This document shows positions 35,130 to 43,526 of a stretch of DNA of 64,000 bases, in pieces. Source of the stretch: Ornithinibacillus bavariensis (lineage in GTDB: Bacteria; Bacillota; Bacilli; Bacillales; Amphibacillaceae); the NCBI RefSeq assembly GCF_050433565.1, contig NZ_JBNPWZ010000002.1:248001-312000 (forward strand), given 5' to 3'. How positions within the stretch are numbered: the stretch's first letter is position 1; each line of letters opens with the position of its first letter. The notes under the pieces were generated by a model. It worked only from the letters and a program-made list of their open reading frames with translations, did not search any database and was not told where the DNA came from. The translations under genes were made by a program, and so were the position numbers.

Positions 35130-36343
35130 AAAAGGGTATTGTAATGGAGCGGCACCAAAAATATATGGTAGTGCTGACACCAGATGGCTCATTTGAAAAA
35201 GCGGCTACTATAAAAGGTGTAGATATCGGGTTTGAAGTAATATATGAACCCATTATTGAAAAAACCTCTACTTCTGTTTTTCGAAGGAATTTTTTCTCTA
35301 TACGTACTGCTGCGTTAGCTTGTATAATTTTAATTGCATTATTGCCCTTATATTTTATTACAAATAAGAATGAAGCGTATGCATATGTTGATATCGATAT
35401 TAATCCAAGTATCGAGCTAGAGATAAGTGATAATTTCAAAGTAGCTGATGTAAAAGCATTAAATGAAGATGCATCACGTTTATTACAAAAAGTAAAAGAT
35501 TTGAAAGGTAAAAAAGTAGAGGAAGCAATTGATGAAATTATTCATTTGAGTGAAGAAAATGGTTACACGAATACAGCTAAGAATGTATTAGTTGGGGTCC
35601 ACTATGTGGATAAAGCGGATGCGGGCAATCCATTAATAACTAAGATCCATGATCACTTTTCCAAGAAAAATACAGAATGGCAAGTGGTCACCTTAGAGAT
35701 TCCCGATGAAGTTAGGATGAAAGCTGAAAAGGCAAAGCAATCAATGAACGAGGTTTTAGCAAAACAGGTTGTTACAGATCAAAAAGACAAACAAGTACTT
35801 ACGGAAGACGAAAAGGAAGTATTGCAATCATTTTATAATCGTAAAAACTCTCTTGGAACGTCCAAGGAAAAAGATACTGCTGAAGAAAAACCATTAAATA
35901 AGGGGAAGAAAAGAACTGATAAAGATTTAAAAGAACAATTACATCCTAGTGAGCTAAAAGACAAAAATCGAGATAACCATCCCAAAAATAACGGAAAAGA
36001 AAATCAGAATAAAGCAAAGAATCAAGGTAAGCCTCACAATATTGATATAAATAATTCCATACATAAAGGAAAAGGAAACAATCAAGAAGACCATAATAAA
36101 AATCGTAATCATGGAAAAGATGGGCACAAAAAGCAAGATAAGAATAAAGGGAAGCAACATAATAAGGATCATGGAAAACAGAAAGATAATCGAAATAATG
36201 GGAAAAACAAAGGTAATAATGGAAAGAATGATCATCACCAACATAATAATGGAAAGAATGGTCATCATCAACATAATAATGGAAATCAAAAAGGAAAAAA
36301 TAGGCAAGACGGTTTTTCCTATCTTCATCCATATTTATATTAG
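35126..36343 (+). CDS. rsgI: Anti-sigma-I factor RsgI
   Basis: Protein of 405 residues: cytoplasmic RsgI N domain (about 1-50) that holds SigI, one membrane helix (62-79), an outside domain starting AYAYVDIDINPSIELEI and a long hydrophilic tail (from about 235) made mostly of Lys, Asn, His, Gly and Gln. The NPS motif (Asn93-Pro94) is where self-cleavage has been reported in RsgI relatives. GTG start overlaps the sigI stop, so the pair is coupled. The tail contains an in-frame 30-bp DNA repeat. It probably senses the wall or matrix. Confidence 0.93.
   Translation: MKKGIVMERHQKYMVVLTPDGSFEKAATIKGVDIGFEVIYEPIIEKTSTSVFRRNFFSIRTAALACIILIALLPLYFITNKNEAYAYVDIDINPSIELEISDNFKVADVKALNEDASRLLQKVKDLKGKKVEEAIDEIIHLSEENGYTNTAKNVLVGVHYVDKADAGNPLITKIHDHFSKKNTEWQVVTLEIPDEVRMKAEKAKQSMNEVLAKQVVTDQKDKQVLTEDEKEVLQSFYNRKNSLGTSKEKDTAEEKPLNKGKKRTDKDLKEQLHPSELKDKNRDNHPKNNGKENQNKAKNQGKPHNIDINNSIHKGKGNNQEDHNKNRNHGKDGHKKQDKNKGKQHNKDHGKQKDNRNNGKNKGNNGKNDHHQHNNGKNGHHQHNNGNQKGKNRQDGFSYLHPYLY
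36215..36285 (+). repeat. 30-bp tandem repeat in the rsgI tail
   Basis: Two copies plus an 11-base partial copy of a 30-bp unit (36215-36244, 36245-36274, 36275-36285), three mismatches between the first two at most. The unit encodes ten residues rich in Asn, Gly, Lys and His (NNGKN then HHQH). Confidence 0.85.
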
Positions 36344-36370
36344 GAAGGGAATGTATTTCCCTTCCTTTTT
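36342..36370 (+). terminator. Terminator of sigI-rsgI
   Basis: AGGAAGGGAA / TTCCCTTCCT stem followed by TTTTTTACT, overlapping the rsgI stop codon. Confidence 0.88.
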
Positions 36371-36373
36371 TAC

Positions 36374-36610
36374 TTACATTTCCAAAATAGCAGTGGGAGT
36401 ATATTTCATTGCATGGTCAATATAATATAGAAGGTTTTCATGTGATTGTACAATTTTTTGTTCATCTAAAGAATAATGGTAGGCATGGAGAAAATTCTGT
36501 ATCTTTTTAGAAAGTAAGTCATCCTTTGTCCGCACCATGAGCACAAGTAAATCATCCCATTGTCCCCAAAGTGTGTAATATAGTGCCTTATCATAGTCAG
36601 GTATATCCAT
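36374..36610 (-). CDS. yhdB: YhdB-like small protein
   Basis: Protein of 78 residues starting MDIPDYDKALYYTLWGQWD, with RTKDDLLSKKIQNFLHAYHYS in the middle. I recall B. subtilis YhdB as having the same length and pattern; its function is unknown. The ATG at 36610 has AAAGGAGGGG upstream. No signal peptide or membrane segment. It stands alone, convergent with rsgI. Confidence 0.7.
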   Translation of the reverse strand: MDIPDYDKALYYTLWGQWDDLLVLMVRTKDDLLSKKIQNFLHAYHYSLDEQKIVQSHENLLYYIDHAMKYTPTAILEM

Positions 36611-36773
36611 GAAATTCCCCTCCTTTTTAACTAAAGGGTATTACTAGCTTTCCCCTAATATATATATATTTTCTAATAACAGTTTGGTGTGGCTTCCAAT
36701 TAAAGGATGGGTTTTTTAATGAACTATGACAATCATATTGGTGTTGATTCCATATTAAGGATTGCCTTCCTTA

Positions 36774-36802
36774 GCATAATCAAAATGACGAGGTACATAC
36801 TA
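36774..36802 (+). promoter_or_regulatory. Candidate SigG promoter of the YhcN-type lipoprotein gene
   Basis: GCATA (36774-36778), 17-bp spacer, CATACTA (36796-36802), 28 bases before the start. The same layout occurs before the germination operon at 28017-28045. Confidence 0.65.
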
Positions 36803-36829
36803 AAAAGTGAAAAAGGGAGGGAAACAACC

Positions 36830-37468
36830 ATGAAAAAGAGCTTGTTTGGTATTGCGGCGTCAGCTCTAATTGTTTTGGCAGGTTGTGGAAATGGTAATAA
36901 TGATGATGCAGAAAGTCAACGAGGAACCACTAATCAAAATGTAGATCCTGTCCGTTATCAAGACCATGATGATGCCAATGATAATAATCGAAATTACACG
37001 CTTCAACGTGATTTAGAAGAGCCGAATAATGTCAATACCAGAAATATCAATAATGTCAACAACAGGACAAATGACAATCGCACCGATAATAACAATGGGA
37101 ATCGATATGATGTTGCTAATGAGGCGGCAGACAAAATCGTCGATCAAATTGATGTCATTGAGCGTGCTTATGTTCTAACAACAGATAATAATGCTTATGT
37201 TGCTGCACAGCTAGATGATAATAATAACAGAAACCGTCTAAGCGATAATGGGGATGCATTAACAGACGATGTCAAAAATAAAATTTCTACTATCGTCAAA
37301 TCTGTTGATAATGATATTGACAATGTATATGTCTCAACCAATCCAGATTTTATGAATTTGACAAATAATTATGTTAATGATGTTGATCAGGGGCAACCTG
37401 TTGAAGGTTTCTTTGAAGAGATGGGAAATATGATTGAGCGTATTTTCCCACAGAATAAAGGTAGATAA
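36830..37468 (+). CDS. YhcN/YlaJ family sporulation lipoprotein
   Basis: Protein of 212 residues with lipoprotein signal and lipobox VLAGC (Cys19), an Asn/Asp-rich spacer (about 22-100) and the YhcN/YlaJ domain (ANEAADKIVDQIDVIERAYVLTTDNNAYVAAQL, then SDNGDALTDDVKNKISTIVKSVD). The family sits in the spore inner membrane or in germination complexes. ATG at 36830 is the start, because GGGAGG lies 9 bases upstream and the signal peptide begins here; the frame is open further upstream to 36707. The SigG-like promoter supports forespore expression. Confidence 0.9.
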   Translation: MKKSLFGIAASALIVLAGCGNGNNDDAESQRGTTNQNVDPVRYQDHDDANDNNRNYTLQRDLEEPNNVNTRNINNVNNRTNDNRTDNNNGNRYDVANEAADKIVDQIDVIERAYVLTTDNNAYVAAQLDDNNNRNRLSDNGDALTDDVKNKISTIVKSVDNDIDNVYVSTNPDFMNLTNNYVNDVDQGQPVEGFFEEMGNMIERIFPQNKGR

Positions 37469-37474
37469 TTGTAT

Positions 37475-37508
37475 AGTGCTTCCACTAATTTGGAAGCACT
37501 ATTTTTTA
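37475..37508 (+). terminator. Terminator of the YhcN-type gene
   Basis: AGTGCTTCC / GGAAGCACT stem followed by ATTTTTTAT. Confidence 0.88.
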
Positions 37509-37525
37509 TGAGCGAAATAAAAGTT

Positions 37526-37554
37526 TTCAACTTATTTAATCTTAGACATATAAT
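37526..37554 (+). promoter_or_regulatory. SigA promoter of the yrrT-luxS-mccAB operon
   Basis: TTCAAC (37526-37531), 17-bp spacer, TATAAT (37549-37554), about 52 bases before the first start codon. Confidence 0.65.
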
Positions 37555-37563
37555 TCTTATTAA

Positions 37564-37582
37564 ACATAGTTGATTACTATGT
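37564..37582 (+). promoter_or_regulatory. Palindromic operator candidate at the mcc operon start site
   Basis: ACATAGT-N5-ACTATGT, extended outward by CTTATTA and AATAAG with a two-base offset (37556-37588). It begins about 10 bases after the -10 box, so a bound repressor would block transcription. CymR controls this operon in B. subtilis, but I cannot confirm a CymR match. Confidence 0.5.
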
Positions 37583-37606
37583 AATAAGAAATTGGAGTTG
37601 TTACAA

Positions 37607-38725
37607 ATGGGACGGGAGTTTGTAGAGATATTTGAGGATTGGGCAGAAGGTTATGATCGGACTGTTGCAGGAGAGAATCCAGAGTATCAGGAGGTCTTCC
37701 GTAACTATGAGGAAATCTTATCATTAGTTGCTGATAATTCTTCTGGAACAGTACTGGAATTTGGTGTAGGAACTGGTAATTTATCGGAGAAGCTATTTGA
37801 AAAAGGGTTGGATGTAATTGGTATTGAGCCATCAGAGGCAATGCGGATAATTGCTGAGTCCAAACTACCTCATATGACAATACTGGATGGGGATTTTCTA
37901 ATCTATCCTCAAATCACGAGACCAATTAACACGATTGTAAATACGTATGCTTTTCATCATTTGACAGATGAAGAAAAAGCTAAAGTTATAAAACGGTTTT
38001 CAGAGATTTTATCACCTGGAGGAAAAGTTGTCTATGCGGATACAATGTTTGCATCAGAGTTTGAAAAGAACAGAAAAATAAACGAAGCAAAAGATGCTGG
38101 CTTTTTTACACTTTCAGAGGATTTAGAACGAGAGTATTATCCTATAATTAACAACGTAAAGAATATGTTTACAAAACAAAATTTTACTTTTTATACGAAG
38201 CAAATGAATGATTTCGTTTGGTTTGTCATAGCAGATTATAAAGGGAAAAAAGAGGAGGGAATCATTTTGAAGAAGATGAACGTTGAAAGTTTTAATTTGG
38301 ATCATACAAAGGTAAAAGCTCCTTATGTACGATTAGTAGGTGTAACAGTTGGGGAGAATGGGGATCAGGTTTATAAGTATGATATTCGATTTAAACAGCC
38401 TAATAAAGAGCATATGGAAATGGCAGGTCTCCATTCATTAGAGCATTTAATGGCAGAGAATATTCGAAATCATATGGATCAAGTATTGGATATTAGTCCA
38501 ATGGGATGTCAAACGGGATTTTATCTATCGATCCTAAATCATGATTCCTATGAGGAGGTTTTAAAAGCGTTAGAGAAGACCTTACAGGATGTTCTAGAAG
38601 CTGATGAGGTACCGGCATGTAATGAGGTTCAGTGTGGCTGGGCCCATAATCACAGTTTAAAGGGAGCACAGGAAATCGCAAGGGAAATGCTTTTAAAAAA
38701 GGATGAATGGCGAGAAGTCTTTTAA
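37607..38725 (+). CDS. yrrT-luxS: YrrT-type methyltransferase fused in frame to LuxS (S-ribosylhomocysteine lyase)
   Basis: One open frame of 372 residues. Residues 1 to about 213 are a YrrT-like SAM-dependent methyltransferase (VLEFGVGTGNLSEKL motif I, DGDF, TYAFHHLTDEEK). From residue 221 it is complete LuxS (152 residues): APYVRLVGV, zinc ligands in HSLEHLM and QCGWAHNH, and Cys in SPMGCQTGF. LuxS cleaves S-ribosylhomocysteine to homocysteine and the AI-2 precursor. No stop separates the two. A strong GGAGGG (38254-38259) sits 7 bases before an in-frame TTG (38267), so LuxS could also be made alone. ATG at 37607 matches YrrT starts. First gene of the mccAB operon. Confidence 0.9.
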   Translation: MGREFVEIFEDWAEGYDRTVAGENPEYQEVFRNYEEILSLVADNSSGTVLEFGVGTGNLSEKLFEKGLDVIGIEPSEAMRIIAESKLPHMTILDGDFLIYPQITRPINTIVNTYAFHHLTDEEKAKVIKRFSEILSPGGKVVYADTMFASEFEKNRKINEAKDAGFFTLSEDLEREYYPIINNVKNMFTKQNFTFYTKQMNDFVWFVIADYKGKKEEGIILKKMNVESFNLDHTKVKAPYVRLVGVTVGENGDQVYKYDIRFKQPNKEHMEMAGLHSLEHLMAENIRNHMDQVLDISPMGCQTGFYLSILNHDSYEEVLKALEKTLQDVLEADEVPACNEVQCGWAHNHSLKGAQEIAREMLLKKDEWREVF

Positions 38726-38741
38726 CAATGGGGGGAGACAG

Positions 38742-39674
38742 GTGGTTTATAATTCCATACATGAATTAGTTGGGAATACACCACTTCTTAAGATAAACCA
38801 TTTCCATCTTCCAGAAAATGTTCATATTTTTGCAAAGCTAGAATATTACAATCCAGGTGGAAGTGTAAAAGACAGGCTAGGTGTCGAGCTTATTCAGGAT
38901 GCAATACGTAGAGGCAAGCTGTCTCCAGGTGACACTATCATTGAACCTACAGCTGGTAATACGGGTATTGGCTTGGCACTAGCCGCAAAAAAGATTGGGC
39001 TAAAGGCAATATTTGTCGTTCCAGAGCATTTTAGTCAGGAAAAGCAGCTTATTATGCAGGCATTAGGTGCAAAAATAATTCATACACCGAAGGAGGCTGG
39101 TATGACTGGTGCCGTTGAGAAGACCAATGAACTACTTCAGCAAATTTCAGGTAGTTACTCACCCCAGCAATTTAAGAATCCAGCAAACCCGAAAACATAT
39201 TACAGCACGTTAGCGCCTGAAATTTGGAGGGATTTAAAGGGGGATGTCGATATTTTTATCGCAGGAGCAGGTTCAGGTGGGACATTTATGGGGTGTGCAC
39301 AATTTTTCAAGGAAAGAGATTCAACGATAAAGACAATTATTGTCGAGCCCGAGGGTTCCATTATTGCAGGAGGTAAGCCTGGTTCACATCGAACAGAGGG
39401 GATTGGCATGGAGTTTTTTCCTCCATTTTTAGATTCGTCCTATTTTGATCAAATATATACCGTCCAAGATCAGCAAGCCTTCGCACTAGTAGAAGAGCTT
39501 GCTAACAGAGAAGGCTTACTGGTAGGGAGTTCTTCCGGTGCCGTTATGTATGCAGCGCTAGAAGAGGCAAAAGTTGCACCTGAGGGCACGAATATTGTTA
39601 CGATTTTTCCTGACGGCAGCGATCGTTATTTAAGTAAAGATATTTATTCTAAGGTAAAAGGCGGGGAGATATAA
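38742..39674 (+). CDS. mccA: O-acetylserine-dependent cystathionine beta-synthase
   Basis: PLP enzyme of 310 residues of the cysteine synthase fold that joins homocysteine and O-acetylserine to cystathionine. PLP Lys43 is in GGSVKDR, TAGNTGIG binds substrate, and GAGSGGTFMG binds cofactor phosphate. The closest role is MccA (YrhA) of B. subtilis, supported by the MccB gene next to it. GTG at 38742 with GGGGGAG 4 bases upstream gives an N terminus typical of the family; the frame is open further upstream. It follows the fused gene by 16 bases. Confidence 0.9.
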   Translation: MVYNSIHELVGNTPLLKINHFHLPENVHIFAKLEYYNPGGSVKDRLGVELIQDAIRRGKLSPGDTIIEPTAGNTGIGLALAAKKIGLKAIFVVPEHFSQEKQLIMQALGAKIIHTPKEAGMTGAVEKTNELLQQISGSYSPQQFKNPANPKTYYSTLAPEIWRDLKGDVDIFIAGAGSGGTFMGCAQFFKERDSTIKTIIVEPEGSIIAGGKPGSHRTEGIGMEFFPPFLDSSYFDQIYTVQDQQAFALVEELANREGLLVGSSSGAVMYAALEEAKVAPEGTNIVTIFPDGSDRYLSKDIYSKVKGGEI

Positions 39675-40814
39675 ATGCGTTCAAAAACAAAGATGGTCCA
39701 CGGTGGAATTACGCGTGACGAGCAAACTGGTGCTGTCTCTGTTCCAATTTATCAGGTTAGTACTTTTAAGCAAGATGGTATAGGAAAGCTGAGGGGCTAT
39801 GAATATTCCCGAACTGGGAATCCAACCCGTACTGCATTAGAATCGGTAATTGCCGAATTGGAGAATGGAACACATGGTTTTGCCTTTAGTTCCGGTATGT
39901 CCGCAATTACGACAATCTTACTGTTATTCAGTGCGGGAGACCATATAATTCTAACAGATGATGTGTACGGTGGATCCTACCGATTAATAACAAAGGTATT
40001 AAAACGATTTAATTTGGAGTATACATTTGTTGATACAAGTAACATTGAAAATGTGGAGAATGCTGTAAAAGAAAATACGAAAGCAATCCTTATCGAAACC
40101 CCAACCAATCCTTTACTGAAAATAACGGATATAAGGAAAATGGCGGCGATAACATCCAATAATGATAAGCTGCTCATAGTAGATAATACCTTTGCTTCAC
40201 CGTATTGGCAAAACCCGTTAGATTTAGGAGCAGATATTGTACTTCACAGTGCAACAAAATATATTGGCGGACATAGTGATGTGATTGGCGGGTTAGTATC
40301 TGTTAAATCTGAGCAACTAGCAGAGAAAATTCATTTTCTACAGAACTCAGTGGGAGCTGTATTGGGTCCACAGGATTCTTGGTTATTAATGCGTGGAATT
40401 AAGACACTAGCTCTGCGAATGGAGGCTATAGAAGCAAGTACTAAGAAGATAGTCGATTTCTTGTTAAAGCATAAAAGGGTTATGAAGGTGTATTATCCAG
40501 GATTGCCTACTCATCCGGGCCATGTATTGGCTAAAAGTCAAACTAGAGGTTTTGGTGGAATGATATCATTCGATGTCGGGGATGGAAACTATGCCGAAGA
40601 GATCCTTAAGCGAGTTAACTATTTTACACTAGCAGAAAGCCTAGGTGCAGTAGAAAGTCTAATCTCCTTACCGGCAAAAATGACTCATGCATCTATACCA
40701 TCCGAAAGAAGGCTAGAACTTGGTATTTCTGATGGGTTAATACGATTGTCGGTTGGGATTGAGGATGTAGAAGACCTCATTGAAGATTTGGCACAGGCTT
40801 TAGGGGATGCTTAA
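39675..40814 (+). CDS. mccB: Cystathionine gamma-lyase / homocysteine gamma-lyase
   Basis: Cys/Met-metabolism PLP enzyme of 379 residues which cleaves cystathionine to cysteine. Motifs: EYSRTGNPTR, SSGMSAI, the PLP aspartate in IVDNTFASPYWQNP and Lys195 in HSATKYIGGHSD. Its ATG directly abuts the mccA stop codon. It completes methionine-to-cysteine conversion begun by LuxS and MccA. A terminator ends the operon. Confidence 0.95.
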   Translation: MRSKTKMVHGGITRDEQTGAVSVPIYQVSTFKQDGIGKLRGYEYSRTGNPTRTALESVIAELENGTHGFAFSSGMSAITTILLLFSAGDHIILTDDVYGGSYRLITKVLKRFNLEYTFVDTSNIENVENAVKENTKAILIETPTNPLLKITDIRKMAAITSNNDKLLIVDNTFASPYWQNPLDLGADIVLHSATKYIGGHSDVIGGLVSVKSEQLAEKIHFLQNSVGAVLGPQDSWLLMRGIKTLALRMEAIEASTKKIVDFLLKHKRVMKVYYPGLPTHPGHVLAKSQTRGFGGMISFDVGDGNYAEEILKRVNYFTLAESLGAVESLISLPAKMTHASIPSERRLELGISDGLIRLSVGIEDVEDLIEDLAQALGDA

Positions 40815-40819
40815 GTGAC

Positions 40820-40846
40820 AGGCAGCTTTTAGCTGCTTTTTTATTT
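40820..40846 (+). terminator. Terminator of the mcc operon
   Basis: AGGCAGC / GCTGCTTTTTT hairpin with T-rich tail, 6 bases after the mccB stop. Confidence 0.85.
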
Positions 40847-40926
40847 TTCAGGAAACACAGTATAGTTACTTTTAATCCAAATATGCTAAAATGAACACAA
40901 TATTAAAATGGAAGGAATGGCAAAAA

Positions 40927-42297
40927 ATGAGTGAAAGAGCATTGAAGTATCTGTCTGACAATCGAGAAAGATTATTAGAAAGGTTACAAGAATTCTTGTC
41001 AATACCTAGTGTTAGTACAGATAGTGTACATAAAAATGATGTCCAAAGAGCAGCAACGTATCTACAAACTTACTTAACAGAGATTGGTTTTCAACAAGTT
41101 CAACAAATTGAAACAAATAAACATCCAATTGTATATGCGGAATATATGGAAGCGGGTCCTGATTCTCCTACTGTACTATTATATGGGCATTATGATGTTC
41201 AACCGGTCGATCCGATCGAATTATGGGATAGTGATCCGTTTAAGCCAGAGATAAGAGAAGGTAGATTGTATGCACGCGGTTCAAGTGATGATAAGGGGCA
41301 AGTGTTCATGCATCTAGCTGTATTTGAAGCATTAATGAAAACGGAAGGAAAGCTCCCATTAAATGTGAAGATCTGTCTTGAAGGGGAAGAGGAAATTGGT
41401 AGTGAAAACCTATATACCATGCTCCAAGTGAAAAAAGAGCTATTTCAGGCAGATTTTGCTGTGATATCAGACTCAGGTATGGTAGCGAAAAATCAACCAA
41501 CCATACTTTATGGATTAAAGGGATTTACAGGTATTGAAATTACAGTTACGGGACCAGATCATGACTTGCATTCTGGTATGTATGGTGGGGCAGTACGTAA
41601 CCCCATTATGGCCTTATCCCATATTCTCGCTTCAATGAAAAATGACGATGAAGTTGTAACAGTCGAAGGTTTCTATGATGGTGTAGAAGCTTTGACTAGT
41701 GAGGAGAAGGAATTAATTAAACAAGTTCCAAGTGAGGATTTTGTTAAGGCAACTGGTATTACAGAGACTGTTTCGGAAAAAGGGTATACAGCAAAAGAAC
41801 ATACGATGGCTAGACCTACATTTGAAGTGAACGGGATATTTGGTGGGTATCAGGGAGAAGGTACGAAGACGATTATTCCAACGTCGGCAACTGCGAAGAT
41901 TACGTGCAGACTAGTGCCAGGTCAAGACCCAGAAACGATTCAACGTTTATTAGAAGCCCATATTAAAAAGGTTGCTCCAAAGGGTGTTACTGTAGAAGTG
42001 AAAAAAGAAAAGCTCTCTGCTAAAGCCTACAAGGTTGAGCCGAATCATCCATTAATCCAAAAAGCGGCAACGAGTTATACAAAAGCATTCGGTAAAGAGG
42101 CGGTCTATGTTAGAATGGGTGGATCTATTCCAGTTGTGGAATGGATTGATCATCTTTATACTATTCCAATTGTCTTATTAGGATTCGGTACACCTGAGGA
42201 TCGACTACATTCACCAAATGAAAGCTTTCCATTAGATAGTTTTGATAAGGGGATGGAGACATTAGTTTACTATTGGCATGAGATAACAAACGGTTAG
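40927..42297 (+). CDS. M20 family dipeptidase
   Basis: Protein of 456 residues, zinc peptidase of the M20 family (PepV/CNDP-like). Metal and catalytic motifs are in order: LLYGHYDVQPVDP (His, catalytic Asp), GSSDDKGQ (bridging Asp), EGEEEIGS (general base Glu and Glu ligand), ISDSGM (Asp ligand) and FGTPEDRLHSPNE (last His). It cleaves short peptides in the cytoplasm. ATG at 40927 preferred, with GGAAGGAATGG upstream; the frame extends upstream to 40891 without a better site. A single-gene unit. Confidence 0.93.
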   Translation: MSERALKYLSDNRERLLERLQEFLSIPSVSTDSVHKNDVQRAATYLQTYLTEIGFQQVQQIETNKHPIVYAEYMEAGPDSPTVLLYGHYDVQPVDPIELWDSDPFKPEIREGRLYARGSSDDKGQVFMHLAVFEALMKTEGKLPLNVKICLEGEEEIGSENLYTMLQVKKELFQADFAVISDSGMVAKNQPTILYGLKGFTGIEITVTGPDHDLHSGMYGGAVRNPIMALSHILASMKNDDEVVTVEGFYDGVEALTSEEKELIKQVPSEDFVKATGITETVSEKGYTAKEHTMARPTFEVNGIFGGYQGEGTKTIIPTSATAKITCRLVPGQDPETIQRLLEAHIKKVAPKGVTVEVKKEKLSAKAYKVEPNHPLIQKAATSYTKAFGKEAVYVRMGGSIPVVEWIDHLYTIPIVLLGFGTPEDRLHSPNESFPLDSFDKGMETLVYYWHEITNG

Positions 42298-42358
42298 ATG
42301 TTTTGATTCTAATGCAAAATATAGAGGGATATTGGTCACTTTTAATGGGGGAAAAGAA

Positions 42359-43336
42359 ATGGAAAAAGCTGTTGATAATGTTTATCAAAAGGGAATATTG
42401 AATAAATTTTTTGAAGCATTCGGGCTGGAACAGAAATATAAGTTGCTAGGAGACTTTGAGAATTATGTATATGAAGTATATAAAGGGAACAAACCTTTCA
42501 TACTTAGGGTAACTCATAGCTCTCACCGATCAATGGAAGAAATTCTTGGGGAAATTGACTGGGTTAATTATTTGTCTCATCATGGTTCAAATGTTCCTAC
42601 TGTTTTTCCATCGCAAAATAACCAAATAATAGAGGAACAAACCGCTACCGATCAAACAAGTTTTTTTGCCTGTCTTTTTTCCAAGGTTGAAGGAATAGGG
42701 GTACGTTCAACGGATGAACAATTTAATGATACGCTTTTCCAAAGCTGGGGAAGAGAAATAGGCAAAATACATCGTTTGACTGATCAATACGAATCTAAGC
42801 ATGGATATCGAAAACATTGGTTTGAGGATGACTTGTTTGCGTTAGAAAAATATGTACCAACCGAATTAAAGGTTATTCAACGGAAGAATGAAATTATTAA
42901 GCAATTAAATGAATTACCAGAAACAAACTATGGATTAATCCATAATGATGTGCATAATGGCAACTTCTTTTACGATAATGATAATATTTATATTTTTGAT
43001 TTTGATGATGCCTGTTATTTTTGGTATGTTTCCGATATTGCAATTCCACTATACTATGCTTGTTACTCATTATTTAAGAATGAAGAGCGTTTAGATGAAA
43101 AGCGAGTATTTGCCAATCGATTTATTGATAATTTTATGATTGGCTATCAAAAAGAATTTATGCCTCCGGAAAGATGGAAGGAACAACTAACATTATTTTT
43201 AAAGGTACGTGATATTACACTGTATGCGGCCTTAAATAAAAAGATTGCACCGGAGGATCGAAACCAAGGCTTACAGGAAAGTATGGAACAAATAAGAAGA
43301 AGAATTGAACACGGAGAGCCTATTGTGGTGTTATGA
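42359..43336 (+). CDS. Aminoglycoside phosphotransferase-like kinase (APH/SrkA group)
   Basis: Protein of 325 residues with a kinase fold of the APH superfamily. The catalytic loop is clear: LIHNDVHNGNFFYD (HxDxxxxN), followed by the metal-binding DFD in IFDFDDACYF. The first lobe has YEVYKGNKPFILRV with a nucleotide-binding Lys. Bacillus relatives (YerI, YtmP-like) act on homoserine, spore or stress substrates, so the name phosphotransferase is safe and the substrate is not. ATG at 42359 with GGGGGAAAAG upstream. Confidence 0.85.
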   Translation: MEKAVDNVYQKGILNKFFEAFGLEQKYKLLGDFENYVYEVYKGNKPFILRVTHSSHRSMEEILGEIDWVNYLSHHGSNVPTVFPSQNNQIIEEQTATDQTSFFACLFSKVEGIGVRSTDEQFNDTLFQSWGREIGKIHRLTDQYESKHGYRKHWFEDDLFALEKYVPTELKVIQRKNEIIKQLNELPETNYGLIHNDVHNGNFFYDNDNIYIFDFDDACYFWYVSDIAIPLYYACYSLFKNEERLDEKRVFANRFIDNFMIGYQKEFMPPERWKEQLTLFLKVRDITLYAALNKKIAPEDRNQGLQESMEQIRRRIEHGEPIVVL

Positions 43337-43340
43337 AAAG

Positions 43341-43375
43341 GAGGAAAAGGTCTGCAAATATGCAGACCTTATTCT
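43341..43375 (-). terminator. Terminator of the first YjcZ gene
   Basis: Perfect 10-bp stem AAGGTCTGCA / TGCAGACCTT. On the minus strand the exit is TTCCTCCTTTT, 10 bases past the stop codon; on the plus strand it also follows the kinase gene. Confidence 0.75.
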
Positions 43376-43380
43376 CTATA

Positions 43381-43482
43381 CTAGTAATAGTACCCCCTAC
43401 CATATCCACCTGCTCCAACAATAATTAATAGGATAAAGAGGACAACGATAAATGCAAATCCACCGCCATATCCGCGACTCAT
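43381..43482 (-). CDS. YjcZ family sporulation protein (33 residues)
   Basis: A 33-codon gene. The protein begins MSRGYGGGFAFIVVLFILLIIVG, then ends GYGRGYYY: Gly/Tyr-rich ends around one membrane helix, the YjcZ pattern. The ATG at 43482 has GGAGGTGA 8 bases upstream. Family members are spore or sporulation membrane peptides of unknown action. It is followed by a terminator and preceded by a second YjcZ gene on the same strand. Confidence 0.85.
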   Translation of the reverse strand: MSRGYGGGFAFIVVLFILLIIVGAGGYGRGYYY

Positions 43483-43526
43483 TAATAAGTCACCTCCATA
43501 TTACTAAATTCATATATTTATGATGA

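Noticed and set aside
36215..36285. Short direct repeats that could suggest a CRISPR array
   Set aside because: The copies abut without spacers and are in frame within rsgI. No cas genes are in the window.
35946..36332. Long antisense open frames opposite the rsgI tail
   Set aside because: They come from the low-complexity Lys/Asn codons on the other strand; no ribosome site, no family likeness, Tyr/His/Phe-only or Ile/Met-only composition.
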